A DNA stretch of 64,000 nt from Clusia tigrina (Eukaryota; Arthropoda; Insecta; Diptera; Clusiidae), in assembly GCA_920105625.2 (NCBI GenBank), contig OV050030.1, positions 160,713,863-160,777,862 of the forward strand. Direction: 5' to 3'. Numbering within the stretch: the stretch's first letter is position 1; every line of letters begins with the position of its first letter. The notes below the pieces were generated by a model that saw nothing but the letters and a program-made list of their open reading frames with translations, was not told the DNA's origin and did no database searches. Made by a program: the position numbers and the translations under genes. Below are positions 1 through 10,788 of this stretch, piece by piece.

Positions 1-489
1 TAAATCTTCAAATGGCGCTAAATTCTATATGGTGCGTCTTATACCTATCACAATTTGCAACAATCAAATGCTTGTAACTTTTTACTGGAGCGTCTAAAAT
101 CTTGACATTTTGTGACAATAAATTATTCGTGCCTCTTATCAATTTAAGCTGTCGCTCATAGCTATGCTAGCCTTGAGTCCCAAATCAAACACTTATAAAA
201 CTGCAAATGGTCCCAACTTCTATACCTATCAAAGTTTGCAACATTTAAATTCTTGTAACTTTTTACAGGAGCGAAATAAAACATTGAAATTTTGTGACAA
301 TAAAGTACTCGTGCCTCTTGTCAAGTTAAGCTATCACTCATAGCTATGCTACGCAGGAATCCCAAAACACAGACTGATACAACTTCAAATGGCCCTAACT
401 TTTATACGGTGCGTCCTCTACCTATCAAAGTTTGCAACAATCAATGCTTGTAGCTTTTTACTGGAATGGAATAAAATCTAAAATTTTGT
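1..489 (-). repeat. Inverted block of about 2.5 diverged satellite monomers
   Basis: Read on the + strand this stretch shows the reverse complement of the monomer: AACTTTTTACTGGAGCG, TTTTGTGACAATAAA, CTCATAGCTATGCT, TTGAGTCCCAAATCAAAC, ATACGGTGCGTC. It is the only part of the window in this orientation. It looks more diverged than the rest. A 14-bp deletion at about 221-226 removed one of two TATAC repeats together with GGTGCGTCC, and the segment near 350 reads CTACGCAGGAATCCC in place of CTACCCTTGAGTCCC. The left end is cut by the window, so its full extent is unknown. Confidence 0.95.
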
Positions 490-529
490 ACTTTATTGTC
501 ACAAAATTTCAAGATTTTATTACGCTCCA
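463..529. repeat. Strand-switch junction with hairpin potential
   Basis: The left arm, about 463-489, reads TGGAATGGAATAAAATC then TAAAATTTTGT. The right arm, about 501-529, reads ACAAAATTTCAAGATTTT then ATTACGCTCCA. The arms are imperfect reverse complements (the left arm lacks one or two bases and has a few mismatches) around an 11-base centre, ACTTTATTGTC (490-500). Two monomers in opposite orientation therefore meet at almost the same internal position, leaving an almost perfect head-to-head palindrome. This fits a foldback or template switch at one monomer better than an inversion with random breakpoints. Confidence 0.85.
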
Positions 530-1383
530 ATAAACAGTAACAAGCATTTAAATGTTGCAAACTATGATAGGTATAGGACGCACCGTATAGAAATAAGGGT
601 CATTTGAAGTTTAAAGGTGTTTGATTTGGGACTCAAGGGTGGCATAGCTATGAGCGATAGCTTAAATTGACAAGAGGCTCGAGTACTTTACTGTCAGAAA
701 ATTTCAAGGTTTTATTACGCTCCAATAAAAAGTTACAAGCATTTGAATGTTGCAAACTTTGATAGGTATAGGACGCACCGTATAGAAGTTAGACCCATTT
801 GAAGTTTAAAGGTGTTTGATTTGGAACTCAAGGGTAGCATAGCTATGAGCGATAGCTTAAATCGATAAGAGGCTCGAGTACTTTGTCACAAAATTTCAAG
901 ATTTTATTACGCGCCAGTAAAAAGTTACAAGCATTTGAATGTTGCAAACTTTGATAGGTATAGGACGCACCGTATATAAGTTAGGGCCATTTGAAGTTTA
1001 TCAGTGTTTGTTTTGGGACTCAAAGGTAGCATAGCTATGCGCGATAGTTTAAATTGATAAGAGGTACGAGTACTTTATTGTGACATAATTTGAAGGGTTT
1101 ATGACGCTCCAGTAAAAAGTTACAAACATTTGATTGTTGCAAACTTTGATAGGTATTAGACGCACAGTATAGAAGTTAGGGCAATTTGAAGTTTCATCAG
1201 TGTTTGTTTTGGGACCCAAGGGTAGCATAGCTATGAGCGATGGCTTAAATTCACAAGAGGCACGAGTACTTTATTGTCACAATATTTCAAGGTTTTATTA
1301 CGCTCCAGTAAAAAGTTACAACCATTTGAATGTTGCAAACTTTGATAGGAATAGGACGCATCGTATAGAAGTTAGGGCTATTT
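490..1383 (+). repeat. First direct-orientation monomers next to the strand switch
   Basis: About 4.5 monomers, the first one partial. They already include several subfamilies: a CAATAAACAGTAAC variant at about 527, a monomer with CGATAAGAGGCTCGAG and the short ACTTTGTCAC form near 865-890, and one with GTGACATAATTTGAAGG near 1080. No unit longer than a monomer is evident here. Nothing other than satellite is present. Confidence 0.85.
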
Positions 1384-2552
1384 GAAGTTTAAAGGTGTCT
1401 GATTTGGGACTCAAGGGTAGCATAGCTATGCGTGATAGCTTAAATCGATAAGAGGTACGAGTACTTTATTGTGACATAATTTCAAGGGTTTATGACGCTC
1501 CAGTAAAAACTTACAAGCATTTGATTGTTGCAAACTTTGATAGGTATAAGACGCACCGTATAGAAGTTAGGGCCATTTGAAGTTTTATCAATGTTTGTTT
1601 TGGGACGCAAGGGTAGCATAGCTATGAGCGATAGCTTTAATTGACAAGAGGCTCGAGTACTTTATTGTCAGATAATTTCAAGGTTTTATTACGCTCCTGT
1701 AAAAAGTTACAAGCATTTGAATGTTGCAAACTTTGATAGGTATAAGACGCACCGTGTAGAAGTTAGGGCCATTTGAAGTTTTATCAATGTTTATTTTGGG
1801 ACTCAAGGGTAGCATAGCTTTGAGCGATAGCTTAAATTCACAAGAGGCACGAGTACTTTATTGTCACAAAATTTCAAGGTTTTATTACGCTTCAGTAAAA
1901 AGTTACAAGTATTTAAATGTTGCGCAAGTTGATAGGTATAGGACGCACCGTATAGAAGTTAGGGCTATTTGAAGTTTAAAGGTGTCTGATTTGGGACTCA
2001 AGGGTAGCATAGCTATGCGTGATAGCTTAAATCGATAAGAGGTACGAGTACTTTATTGTGACATAATTTCAAGGGTTTATGACGCTCCAGTAAAAACTTA
2101 CAAGCATTTGATTGTTGCAAACTTTGATAGGTATAAGACGCACCGTATAGAAGTTAGGGCCATTTGAAGTTTTATCAATGTTTGTTTTGGGACTCAAGGG
2201 TAGCATAGCTATAAGCGATAGCTTTAATTGACAAGAGGCTCGAGTACTTTATTGACAGATAATTTCAAGGTTTTATTACGCTCCTGTAAAAAGTTACAAG
2301 CATTTGAATGTTGCAAACTTTGATAGGTATAAGACGCACCGTATAGAAGTTAGGGCCATTTGAAATTTTATCAATGTTTGTTTTGGGACTCAAGGGTAGC
2401 TATGAGCGATAGCTTAAATTCACAAGAGGCACCAGTACTTTATTGTCACAAAATTTCAAGGTTTTATTACGCTCCAGTAAAAAGTTACAAGCATTTAAAT
2501 GTTGCAAACTTTGATAGGTATAGGACGCACCGTATAGAAGTTAGGGCCAAAT
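1384..2552 (+). repeat. Two tandem copies of a three-monomer unit (587 and 582 bp)
   Basis: Copy one is 1384-1970 and copy two is 1971-2552. Both start with GAAGTTTAAAGGTGTCTG and share ATGCGTGATAGC, the AAAAACTTACAAGC form and a GATAGCTTTAATTGAC monomer. The second copy is shorter by exactly 5 bp because its last monomer carries GGTAGCTATG in place of GGTAGCATAGCTATG. The same trimer returns at 4693-5274. Confidence 0.85.
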
Positions 2553-3917
2553 GAAGTTTAAAGGTGTTTGATTTGGGACTAAAGGGTAGCATAGCTATGC
2601 GCGATAGCTTAAATTGATAAGAGGCACGAGTACTTTATTGTCACAAAATTTTTACGGTTTTATGACGCTCCAGTAAAAAGTTACAAGCATTTGATTGTTG
2701 CAAACTTTGATAGGTATTAGACGCACCGTATAGAAGTTAGGGCCATTTGAAGTTTTATCAGTGTTTGACTTGGGACTCAAGGGTAGCAAAGCTATGAGCG
2801 ATAGCTTAAATTTCAAGAGGCACGACTACTTTATTGTGACATAATTTCAAGGGTTTATGACGCTCCAGTAAAAAGTTACAAGCATTTGATTGTTGCAAAC
2901 TTTGATAGGTATTAGACGCACCGTATAGAAGTTAGGGCCATTTGAAGTTTTATCAGTGTTTGACTTGGGACTCAAGGGTAGCATAGCTATGAGCGATAGC
3001 TTAAATTGACAAGAGGCTCGAGTACTTTATTGTCACAAAATTTCAAGGTTTTATTACGCTCCTGTAAAAAGTTACAAGCATTTGAATGTTGCAAACTTTG
3101 ATGGGTATAGGACGCACCGTATAGAAGTTAGGACCATTTAAAATTTTATCAGTGTTTGGTTTGGGACTCAAGGGTAACATAGCTATGAGCGATAGCTTAA
3201 ATTGACAAGAGGCACGAGTCCTTTATTGTCACAAAATTTTAAGGTTTCTTGACGCTCCAGTAAAAAGTTACAAGCATTTAAATGTTGCAAACTTTGATAG
3301 GTATAGGACGCACCGTATAGAAATAAGGGTCATATGAAGTTTTATCAGTGTTTGTTTTCGGGCTCAAGGGTAGCATAGCTATGAGCGATAGCTTAAATTG
3401 ACAAGAGGCTCGAGTACTTTATTGTCAGAAAATTTCAAGGTTTTATTACGCTCCTGTAAAAAGTTACAAGCATTTGAATGTTGCAAACTTTGATGGGTAT
3501 AAGACGCACCGAAGTTAGGGCCATTTGAAGTTCTATCAATGTTTGTTTTGGGACTCAAGGGTAGCATAGCTATGAGCGATAGCTTAAATTCACAAGAGGC
3601 ACGAGTACTTTATTGTCACAAAATTTCAAGGTTTTATTACGCTCCAGTAAAACGTTACAAGCATTTAAATGTTGCAAACTTTGATAGGTATGGGACGCAC
3701 CGTATAGAAATAAGGGTCATTTGAAGTTTAAAAGTGTTTGATTTGGGACTCAAGCGTAGCATAGCTATGAGCGATAGCTTAAATTGACAAGAGGCTCGAG
3801 TACTTTATTGTCAGAAAATTTCAAGGTTTTATGACGCTCCAATAAAAATTTACATGCATTTGAATGTTGCAAATTTTGATAGGTATAGGACGCACCGTAT
3901 AGAAGTTAGGTCCATTT
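2553..3917 (+). repeat. Mixed monomers related to the 7.8-9.2 kb segment
   Basis: About seven monomers. Rare variants such as AAATTTTTACGG (2646), the GTTTGGTTTGGGACTC form at 3151 with GGGTAACATAGC, and GAGTCCTTTATTG match copies about 5233 bp downstream. From 3505 on the offset becomes 5238 because CGCACCG runs straight into AAGTTAGG with TATAG missing. The monomer at about 2950 does not match its partner, so the similarity is patchy. Confidence 0.75.
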
Positions 3918-4692
3918 GAAGTTTTATCAGTGTTTGTTTTGGGACTCAAGGGTAGCTATGAGCGATAGCTTAAATTCACAAGAGGCACGAGTACTTTATT
4001 GTCACAAAATTTCAAGGTTTTATTACCCTCCAGTAAAAAGTTACATGCATTTAAATGTTGCAAACTTTGATAGGTATAGGACGCACCATATAGAAGTTAG
4101 GGCCTTTTGAAGTTTAAATGTGTTTGATTTGGGACTCAAGGGTAGCATAGCTATGAGCGATAGCTTAAATCGATAAGAGGCTCGAGTACTTTGTCACAAA
4201 ATTTCAAGATTTTATTACGCGCCAGTAAAAAGTTACAAGCATATGAATGTTGCAAACTTTGATAGGTATAGGATGCACAGTATAGAAGTTAGGAAAATTT
4301 AAAGTTTTATCAGTGTTTGTTTTGGGACTCAACGGTAGCATAGCTATGCGCGATAGCTTAGATTGATAAGAGGCACGAGTACTTTATTGTCACAAAATTT
4401 CAAGGTTTCTTGACGCTCCAGTAAAAAGTTACAAGCATTTAAATGTTGCAAACTTTGATAGGTATAGGACGCACCGTATAGAAATAAGGGTCATTTGAAG
4501 TTTTATCAGTGTTTGTTTTCGGGCTCAAGGGTAGCATAGCTATGAGCGATATCTTAAATTTACAAGAGGCTCGAGTACATTATTGTCAGAAAATTTCAAG
4601 GTTTTATTGCGCTTCAGTAAAAAGTTACAATCATTTAAATGTTGCGCAAGTTGATAGGTATAGGACGCACCGTATAGAAGTTAGGGCTATTT
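3918..4692 (+). repeat. Four-monomer cassette, copy 1 (191+192+196+196 bp)
   Basis: The monomer starts are 3918 (5-bp deletion type), 4109 (AAATCGATAAGAGG with the short ACTTTGTCAC form), 4301 (follows GTTAGGAAAATTTAAAG; contains CTCAACGGTAGC and TTAGATTG) and 4497 (TTTTCGGGCTC type with GATATCTTAAATTTAC). The same order recurs at 5471, 9156 and 10789, and in altered form at 13399 and 15027. The last third of the fourth monomer differs from the 5471 copy. Confidence 0.85.
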
Positions 4693-5470
4693 GAAGTTTA
4701 AAGGTGTCTGATTTGGGACTCAAGGGTAGCATAGCTATGCGTGATAGCTTAAATCGATAAGAGGTACGAGTACTTTATTGTGACATAATTTCAAGGGTTT
4801 ATGACGCTCCAGTAAAAACTTACAAGCATTTGATTGTTGCAAACTTTGATAGGTATAAGACGCACCGTATAGAAGTTAGGGCCATTTGAAGTTTTATCAA
4901 TGTTTGTTTTGGGACTCAAGGGTACCATAGCTATGAGCGATAGCTTTAATTGACAAGAGGCTCGAGTACTTTATTGTCAGATAATTTCAAGGTTTTATTA
5001 CGCTCCTGTAAAAAGTTACAAGCATTTGAATGTTGCAAACTTTGATAGGTATAAGACGCACCGTATAGAAGTTATGGCCATTTGAAATTTTATCAATGTT
5101 TGTTTTGGGACTCAAGGGTAGCTATGAGCGATAGCTTAAATTCACAAGAGGCACGAGTACTTTATTGTCACAAAATTTCAAGGTTTTATTACGCTCCAGT
5201 AAAAAGTTACAAGCATTTAAATGTTGCAAACTTTGATAGGTATGGGACGCACCGTATAGAAATAAGGGTCATTTGAAGTTTTATCAGTGTTTGTTTTCGG
5301 GCTCAAGGGTAGCATAGCTATGAGCGATAGCTTAAATTTACAAGAGGCTCGAGTACTTTATTGTCAGAAAATTTCAAGGTTTTATTACGCTCCTGTAAAA
5401 AGTTACAAGCATTTAAATGTTGCAAACTTTGATAGGTATAGGACGCACCGTATAGAAATAAGGGTCATTT
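4693..5470 (+). repeat. Third copy of the 582-bp trimer plus one monomer
   Basis: 4693-5274 repeats the unit seen at 1971-2552 at an offset of 2722 bp with the same length of 582 bp, including GGTGTCTG, ATGCGTGATAGC and the final 5-bp-deleted monomer. 5275-5470 is one TTTTCGGGCTC-type monomer. It carries the open frame because it reads AAATTTACAAG. Confidence 0.85.
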
Positions 5471-7009
5471 GAAGTTTTATCAGTGTTTGTTTTGGGACTC
5501 AAGGGTAGCTATGAGCGATAGCTTAAATTCACAAGAGGCACGAGTACTTTATTGTCACAAAATTTCAAGGTTTTATTACCCTCCAGTAAAAAGTTACATG
5601 CATTTAAATGTTGCAAACTTTGATAGGTATAGGACGCACCATATAGAAGTTAGGGCCTTTTGAAGTTTAAATGTGTTTGATTTGAGACTCAAGGGTAGCA
5701 TAGCTATGAGCGATAGCTTAAATCGATAAGAGGCTCGAGTACTTTGTCACAAAATTTCAAGATTTTATTACGCGCCAGTAAAAAGTTACAAGCATTTGAA
5801 TGTTGCAAACTTTGATAGGTATAGGATGCACAGTATAGAAGTTAGGAAAATTTAAAGTTTTATCAGTGTTTGTTTTGGGACTCAACGGTAGCATAGCTAT
5901 GCGCGATAGCTTAGATTGATAAGAGGCACGAGTACTTTATTGTCACAAAATTTCAAGGTTCCTTGCCGCTCCAGTAAAAAGTTACAAGCATTTAAATGTT
6001 GCAAACTTTGATAGGTATAGGACGCACCGTATAGAAATAAGGGTCATTTGAAGTTTTATCAGTGTTTGTTTTCGGGCTCAAGGGTAGCATAGCTATGAGC
6101 GATATCTTAAATTTACAAGAGGCTCGAGTACTTTATTGTCAGAAAATTTCAAGGTTTTATTACGCTCCTGTAAAAAGTTACAAGCATTTAAATGTTGCAA
6201 ACTTTGATAGGTATAGGACGCACCGTATAGAAATAAGGGTCATTTGAAGTTTTATCAATGTTTGCTTTGGGACTCAAGGGTAGCATAGCTATGAGCGATA
6301 ACTTAAATTGATAAGAGGCACGAGTACTTCATTGTCACAAATTGTCAAAGTTTTATGACGCTCCAGTAAAAAGTTACAAGCATTTGATTGTTGTAATCTT
6401 TAATAGGTATAGAACGCGTTAGGCCCATTTGAAGTTTAAAGGTGTTTGATTTGGAACTCAAGGGTAGCATAGCTGTGAGCGATAGCTTAAATCGATAAGA
6501 GGCTCGAGTACTTTGTCACAAAATTTCAAGATTTTATTACGCGCCAGTAAAAAGTTACAAGCATTTGAATGTTGCAAACTTTGATAGGTATAGGATGCAC
6601 AGTATAGAAGATAGGGCCATTTGAAGTTTTATCAGTGTTTGATTTTAGACTCAAGGGTAGCATAGCTATGCGCGATAGCTTAAATTGATAAGAGGCACGT
6701 GTACTTTATTGACACAAAATTTCAAGGTTTTATTACGCTCCTGTAAAAAGCTACAAGCATTTGAATGTTGCAAACTTTGATAGGTATAGGACGCACCGTA
6801 TAGAAGTTAGGGCCATTTGAAGTTTTATCAATGTTTGTTTTGGGACTCAAGGGTAGCTATGAGCGATAGCTTAAATTCACAAGAGGCACGAGTACTTTAT
6901 TGTCACAAAATTTCAAGGTTTTATTACGCTCCAGTAAAAAGTTACAAGCATTTAAATGTTGCAAACTTTGATAGGTATAGGACGCACCGTATAGAAGTTA
7001 GGTCCATTT
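5471..7009 (+). repeat. Four-monomer cassette, copy 2, and following monomers
   Basis: From 5471 to about 6143 the sequence follows the 3918 cassette at an offset of 1553 bp, sharing GGAAAATTTAAAG, CTCAACGGTAGC, TTAGATTG and GATATCTTAAATTTAC. After about 6143 the two diverge. Near 6418 a monomer has lost about 11 bp, reading AGAACGCGTTAGGCCC where the related copy at 11730 reads AACGCACCGTATAGAAG. Another 5-bp-deleted monomer follows at about 6820. Confidence 0.8.
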
Positions 7010-9155
7010 GAAGTTTAAAGGTGTTTGATTTGGGACTCAAGGGTAGCATAGCTATGCGCGATAGCTTAAATTTCAAGAGGCACGACTACTTTATTGTGAC
7101 ATAATTTCAAGGGTTTATGACGCTCCAGTAAAAAGTTACAAGCATTTGAATGTTGCAAACTTTGATAGGTATAGGACGCACCGTATGGAAGTTAGGGCTA
7201 TTTGAAGTTTAAAGGTATTTGGTTTCGGGCTCAATGGTAGCATCGCTATGAACGATAGCTTAAATTGACAAGAGGCTCGAGTACTTTATTGTCACAAAAT
7301 TTAAAGTTTTTATTACGCTCCAGTAAAAAGTTACAAGCATTTGAATGTTGCAAACTTTGATGGGTATAGGACGCACCATATAGAAGTTAGGGCCTTTTGA
7401 AGTTTAAATGTGTTTGATTTGGGACTCAAGGGTAGCATAGCTATGAGCGATAGCTTAAATCCATAAGAGGCTCGAGTACTTTGTCACAAAATTTCAAGAT
7501 TTTATTACGCGCCAGTAAAAAGTTACAAGCATTTGAATGTTGCAAACTTTGATAGGTATAGGATGCACAGTATAGAAGTTAGGACCATTTAAAGTTTTAT
7601 CAGTGTTTGTTTTGGGACTCAAGGGTAGCATAGCTATGCGCGATAGCTTAAATTGATAAGAGGCACGTGTACTTTATTGACACAAAATTTCAAGGTTTTA
7701 TTACGCTCCAGTAAAAAGTTACAAGCATTTAAATGTTGCAAACTTTGATAGGTATAGGACGCACCGTATAGAAGTTAGGTCCATTTGAAGTTTAAAGGTG
7801 TTTGATTTGGGACTCAAGGGTAGCATAGCTATGCGCGATAGCTTAAATTGATAAGAGGCACGAGTACTTTATTGTCACAAAATTTTTACGGTTTTATGAC
7901 GCTCCAGTAAAAAGTTACAAGCATTTGATTGTTGCAAACTTTGATAGGTATTAGACGCACCGTATAGAAGTTAGGGCCATTTGAAGTTTTATCAGTGTTT
8001 GACTTGGGACTCAAGGGTAGCATAGCTATGAGCGATAGCTTAAATTTCAAGAGGCACGACTACTTTATTGTGACATAATTTCAAGGGTTTATGACGCTCC
8101 AGTAAAAAGTTACAAGCATTTGAATGTTGCAAACTTTGATAGGTATAGGACGCACCGTATGGAAGTTAGGGCTATTTGAAGTTTAAAGGTATTTGGTTTC
8201 GGGCTCAATGGTAGCATAGCTATGAGCGATAGCTTAAATTGACAAGAGGCTCGAGTACTTTATTGTCACAAAATTTAAAGTTTTTATTACGCTCCTGTAA
8301 AAAGTTACAAGCATTTGAATGTTGCAAACTTTGATGGGGATAGGACGCACCGTATAGAAGTTAGGACCATTGAAAATTTTATCAGTGTTTGGTATGGGAC
8401 TCAAGGGTAACATAGCTATGAGCGATAGCTTAAATTGACAAGAGGCACGAGTCCTTTATTGTCACAAAATTTTAAGGTTTCTTGACGCTCCAGTAAAAAG
8501 TTACAAGCATTTAAATGTTGCAAACTTTGATAGGTATAGGACGCACCGTATAGAAATAAGGGTCATATGAAGTTTTATCAGTGTTTGTTTTCGGGCTCAA
8601 GGGTAGCATAGCTATGAGCGATAGCTTAAATTGACAAGAGGCTCGAGTTCTTTATTGTCAGAAAATTTCAAGGTTTTATTACGCTCCTGTAAAAAGTTAC
8701 AAGCATTTGAATTTTGCAAACTTTGATGGGTATAAGACGCACCGTATAGAAGTTAGGGCCATTTGAAGTTCTATGAATGTTTGTTTTGGGACTCAAGGGT
8801 AGCATAGCTATGAGCGATAGCTTAAATTCACAAGAGGCACGAGTACTTTATTGTCACAAAATTTCAAGGTTTTATTACGCTCCAGTAAAAAGTTACAAGC
8901 ATTTAAATGTTGCAAACTTTGATAGGTATGGGACGCACCGTATAGAAATAAGGGTCATTTGAAGTTTAAAGGTGTTTGATTTGGGACTCAAGCGTAGCAT
9001 AGCTATGAGCGATAGCTTAAATTGACAAGAGGCTCGAGAACTTTATTGTCAGAAAATTTCAAGGTTTTATGACGCTCCAATAAAAATTTACATGCATTTG
9101 AATGTTGCAAATTTTGATAGGTATAGGACGCACCGTATAGAAGTTAGGTCCATTT
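7010..9155 (+). repeat. Monomers with a 973-bp internal duplication
   Basis: The monomer pair near 7070-7245 (CACGACTACTTTATTGTGAC, CGTATGGAAG, GGTATTTGGTTTCGGG, CTCAATGGTAGC) recurs near 8045-8220, five monomers later. The second half resembles 2.6-3.9 kb as described for that segment. No other sequence is present. Confidence 0.75.
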
Positions 9156-10514
9156 GAAGTTTTATCAGTGTTTGTTTTGGGACTCAAGGGTAGCTATGAG
9201 CGATAGCTTAAATTCACAAGAGGCACGAGTACTTTATTGTCACAAAATTTCAAGGTTTTATTACCCTCCAGTAAAAAGTTACATGCATTTAAATGTTGCA
9301 AACTTTGATAGGTATAGGACGCACCATATAGAAGTTAGGGCCTTTTGAAGTTTAAATGTGTTTGATTTGGGACTCAAGGGTAGCATAGCTATGAGCGATA
9401 GCTTAAATCCATAAGAGGCTCGAGTACTTTGTCACAAAATTTCAAGATTTTATTACGCGCCAGTAAAAAGTTACAAGCATTTGAATGTTGCAAACTTTGA
9501 TAGGTATAGGATGCACAGTATAGAAGTTAGGAAAATTTAAAGTTTTATCAGTGTTTGTTTTGGGACTCAACGGTAGCATAGCTATGCGCGATAGCTTAAA
9601 TTGATAAGAGGTACGAGTACTTTATTGTCACAAAATTTCAAGGTTTCTTGACGCTCCAGTAAAAAGTTACAAGCATTTAAATGATGCAAACTTTGATAGG
9701 TATAGGACGCACCGAATAGAAATAAGGGTCATTTGAAGTTTTATCAGTGTTTGTTTTCGGGCTCAAGGGTAGGATAGCTATGAGCGATAGCTTAAGTTGA
9801 TAAGAGGCACGAGTACTTCATTGTCACAAATTGTCAAGGTTTTATGACGCTCCAGTAAAAAGTTACAAGCATGTGATTGTTGTAATCTTTAATAGGTATA
9901 GGACGCACCGTATAGAAGTTAGGCCCATTTGAAGTTTAAAGGTGTTTGATTTGGAACTCAAGGGTAGCATAGCTATGAGCGATAGCTTAAATCGATAAGA
10001 GGCTCGAGTACTTTGTCACAAAATTTCAAGATTTTATTACGCGCCAGTAAAAAGTTTCAAGCATTTGAATGTTGCAAACTTTGATAGGTATAGGATGCAC
10101 AGTATAGAAGATAGGGCCATTTGAAGTTTTATCAGTGTTTGATTTTAGACTCAAGGGTAGCATAGCTATGCGCGATAGTTTAAATTGATATGAGGTACGA
10201 GTACTTTATTGTGACATAATTTGAAGGGTTTATGACGCTCCAGTAAAAAGTTACAAGCATTTGATTGTTGCAAAGTTTTATAGGTATAGGACGCACCGTA
10301 TAGAAGTTAGGACCATTTAAAGTTTTATCAGTGTTTGTTTTGGGACTCAAGGGTAGCATAGCTATGCGCGATAGCTTAAATTGATAAGAGGCACGTGTAC
10401 TTTATTGACACAAAATTTCAAGATTTTATGACGCTCTAGTAAAAAGTTACAAGCAGTTGAATGTTGCAAACTTTGATAGGTATAGGACGCACCGTCTAGA
10501 AGTTAGGGCCATTT
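9156..10514 (+). repeat. Four-monomer cassette, copy 3, and following monomers
   Basis: Monomers start at 9156, 9347, 9539 and 9735, the same 191+192+196 spacing as at 3918. CTCAACGGTAGC and GGAAAATTTAAAG are present. The cassette is followed by monomers with TTGTAATCTTTAATAGG (about 9880) and TTTTAGACTCAAGGG (about 10142) that also accompany the later copies near 11.7-12.0 and 14.1-14.4 kb. Confidence 0.8.
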
Positions 10515-10788
10515 GAAGTTCTATCAATGTTTGTTTTGGGACTCAAGGGTAGCATAGCTATGAGCGATAGCTTAAATTCACAAGAGGCACGAGTACTTTA
10601 TTGTCACAAAATTTCAAGGTTTTATTACGCTCCAGTAAAAAGATACAAGCATTTAAATGTTGCAAACTTTGATAGGTATTGTCAGAAAATTTCAAGGTTT
10701 TATGACGCTCCAATAAAAATTTACATGCATTTGAATGTTGCAAACTTTGATAGGTATAGGACGCACCGTATAGAAGTTAGGTCCATTT
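10515..10788 (+). repeat. Fused monomer pair with a 118-bp deletion (copy 1)
   Basis: A full monomer runs to GATAGGTAT and jumps at about 10680 to TGTCAGAAAATTTC, the middle of the next monomer. The pair is therefore 274 bp (196+78). The two parental sites share TAT (GGTAT-AGG and TTTAT-TGTC), so deletion or unequal exchange at microhomology is likely. The join also prolongs the open frame to 87 codons. Identical joins follow at about 13290 and 14918. Confidence 0.9.

Noticed and set aside
463..529. Rho-independent terminator or functional RNA hairpin at the inverted junction
   Set aside because: The stem is explained by two monomers meeting head to head. There is no GC-rich stem with a T-tract and no transcription unit beside it.
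1188..1383. Telomere-like TTAGGG in each monomer (GAAGTTAGGGCC)
   Set aside because: It is a single hexamer per monomer, often mutated to TTAGGAC or TTAGGCC, and never in tandem. It is not telomeric repeat.
5287..5482. Partial CENP-B box in the TTTTCGGGCTCAAGGG variant
   Set aside because: TTCG is present, but the required central A and the CGGG at the right spacing are missing, and most monomers read TTTTGGGACTCAAGGG. The match is too weak.
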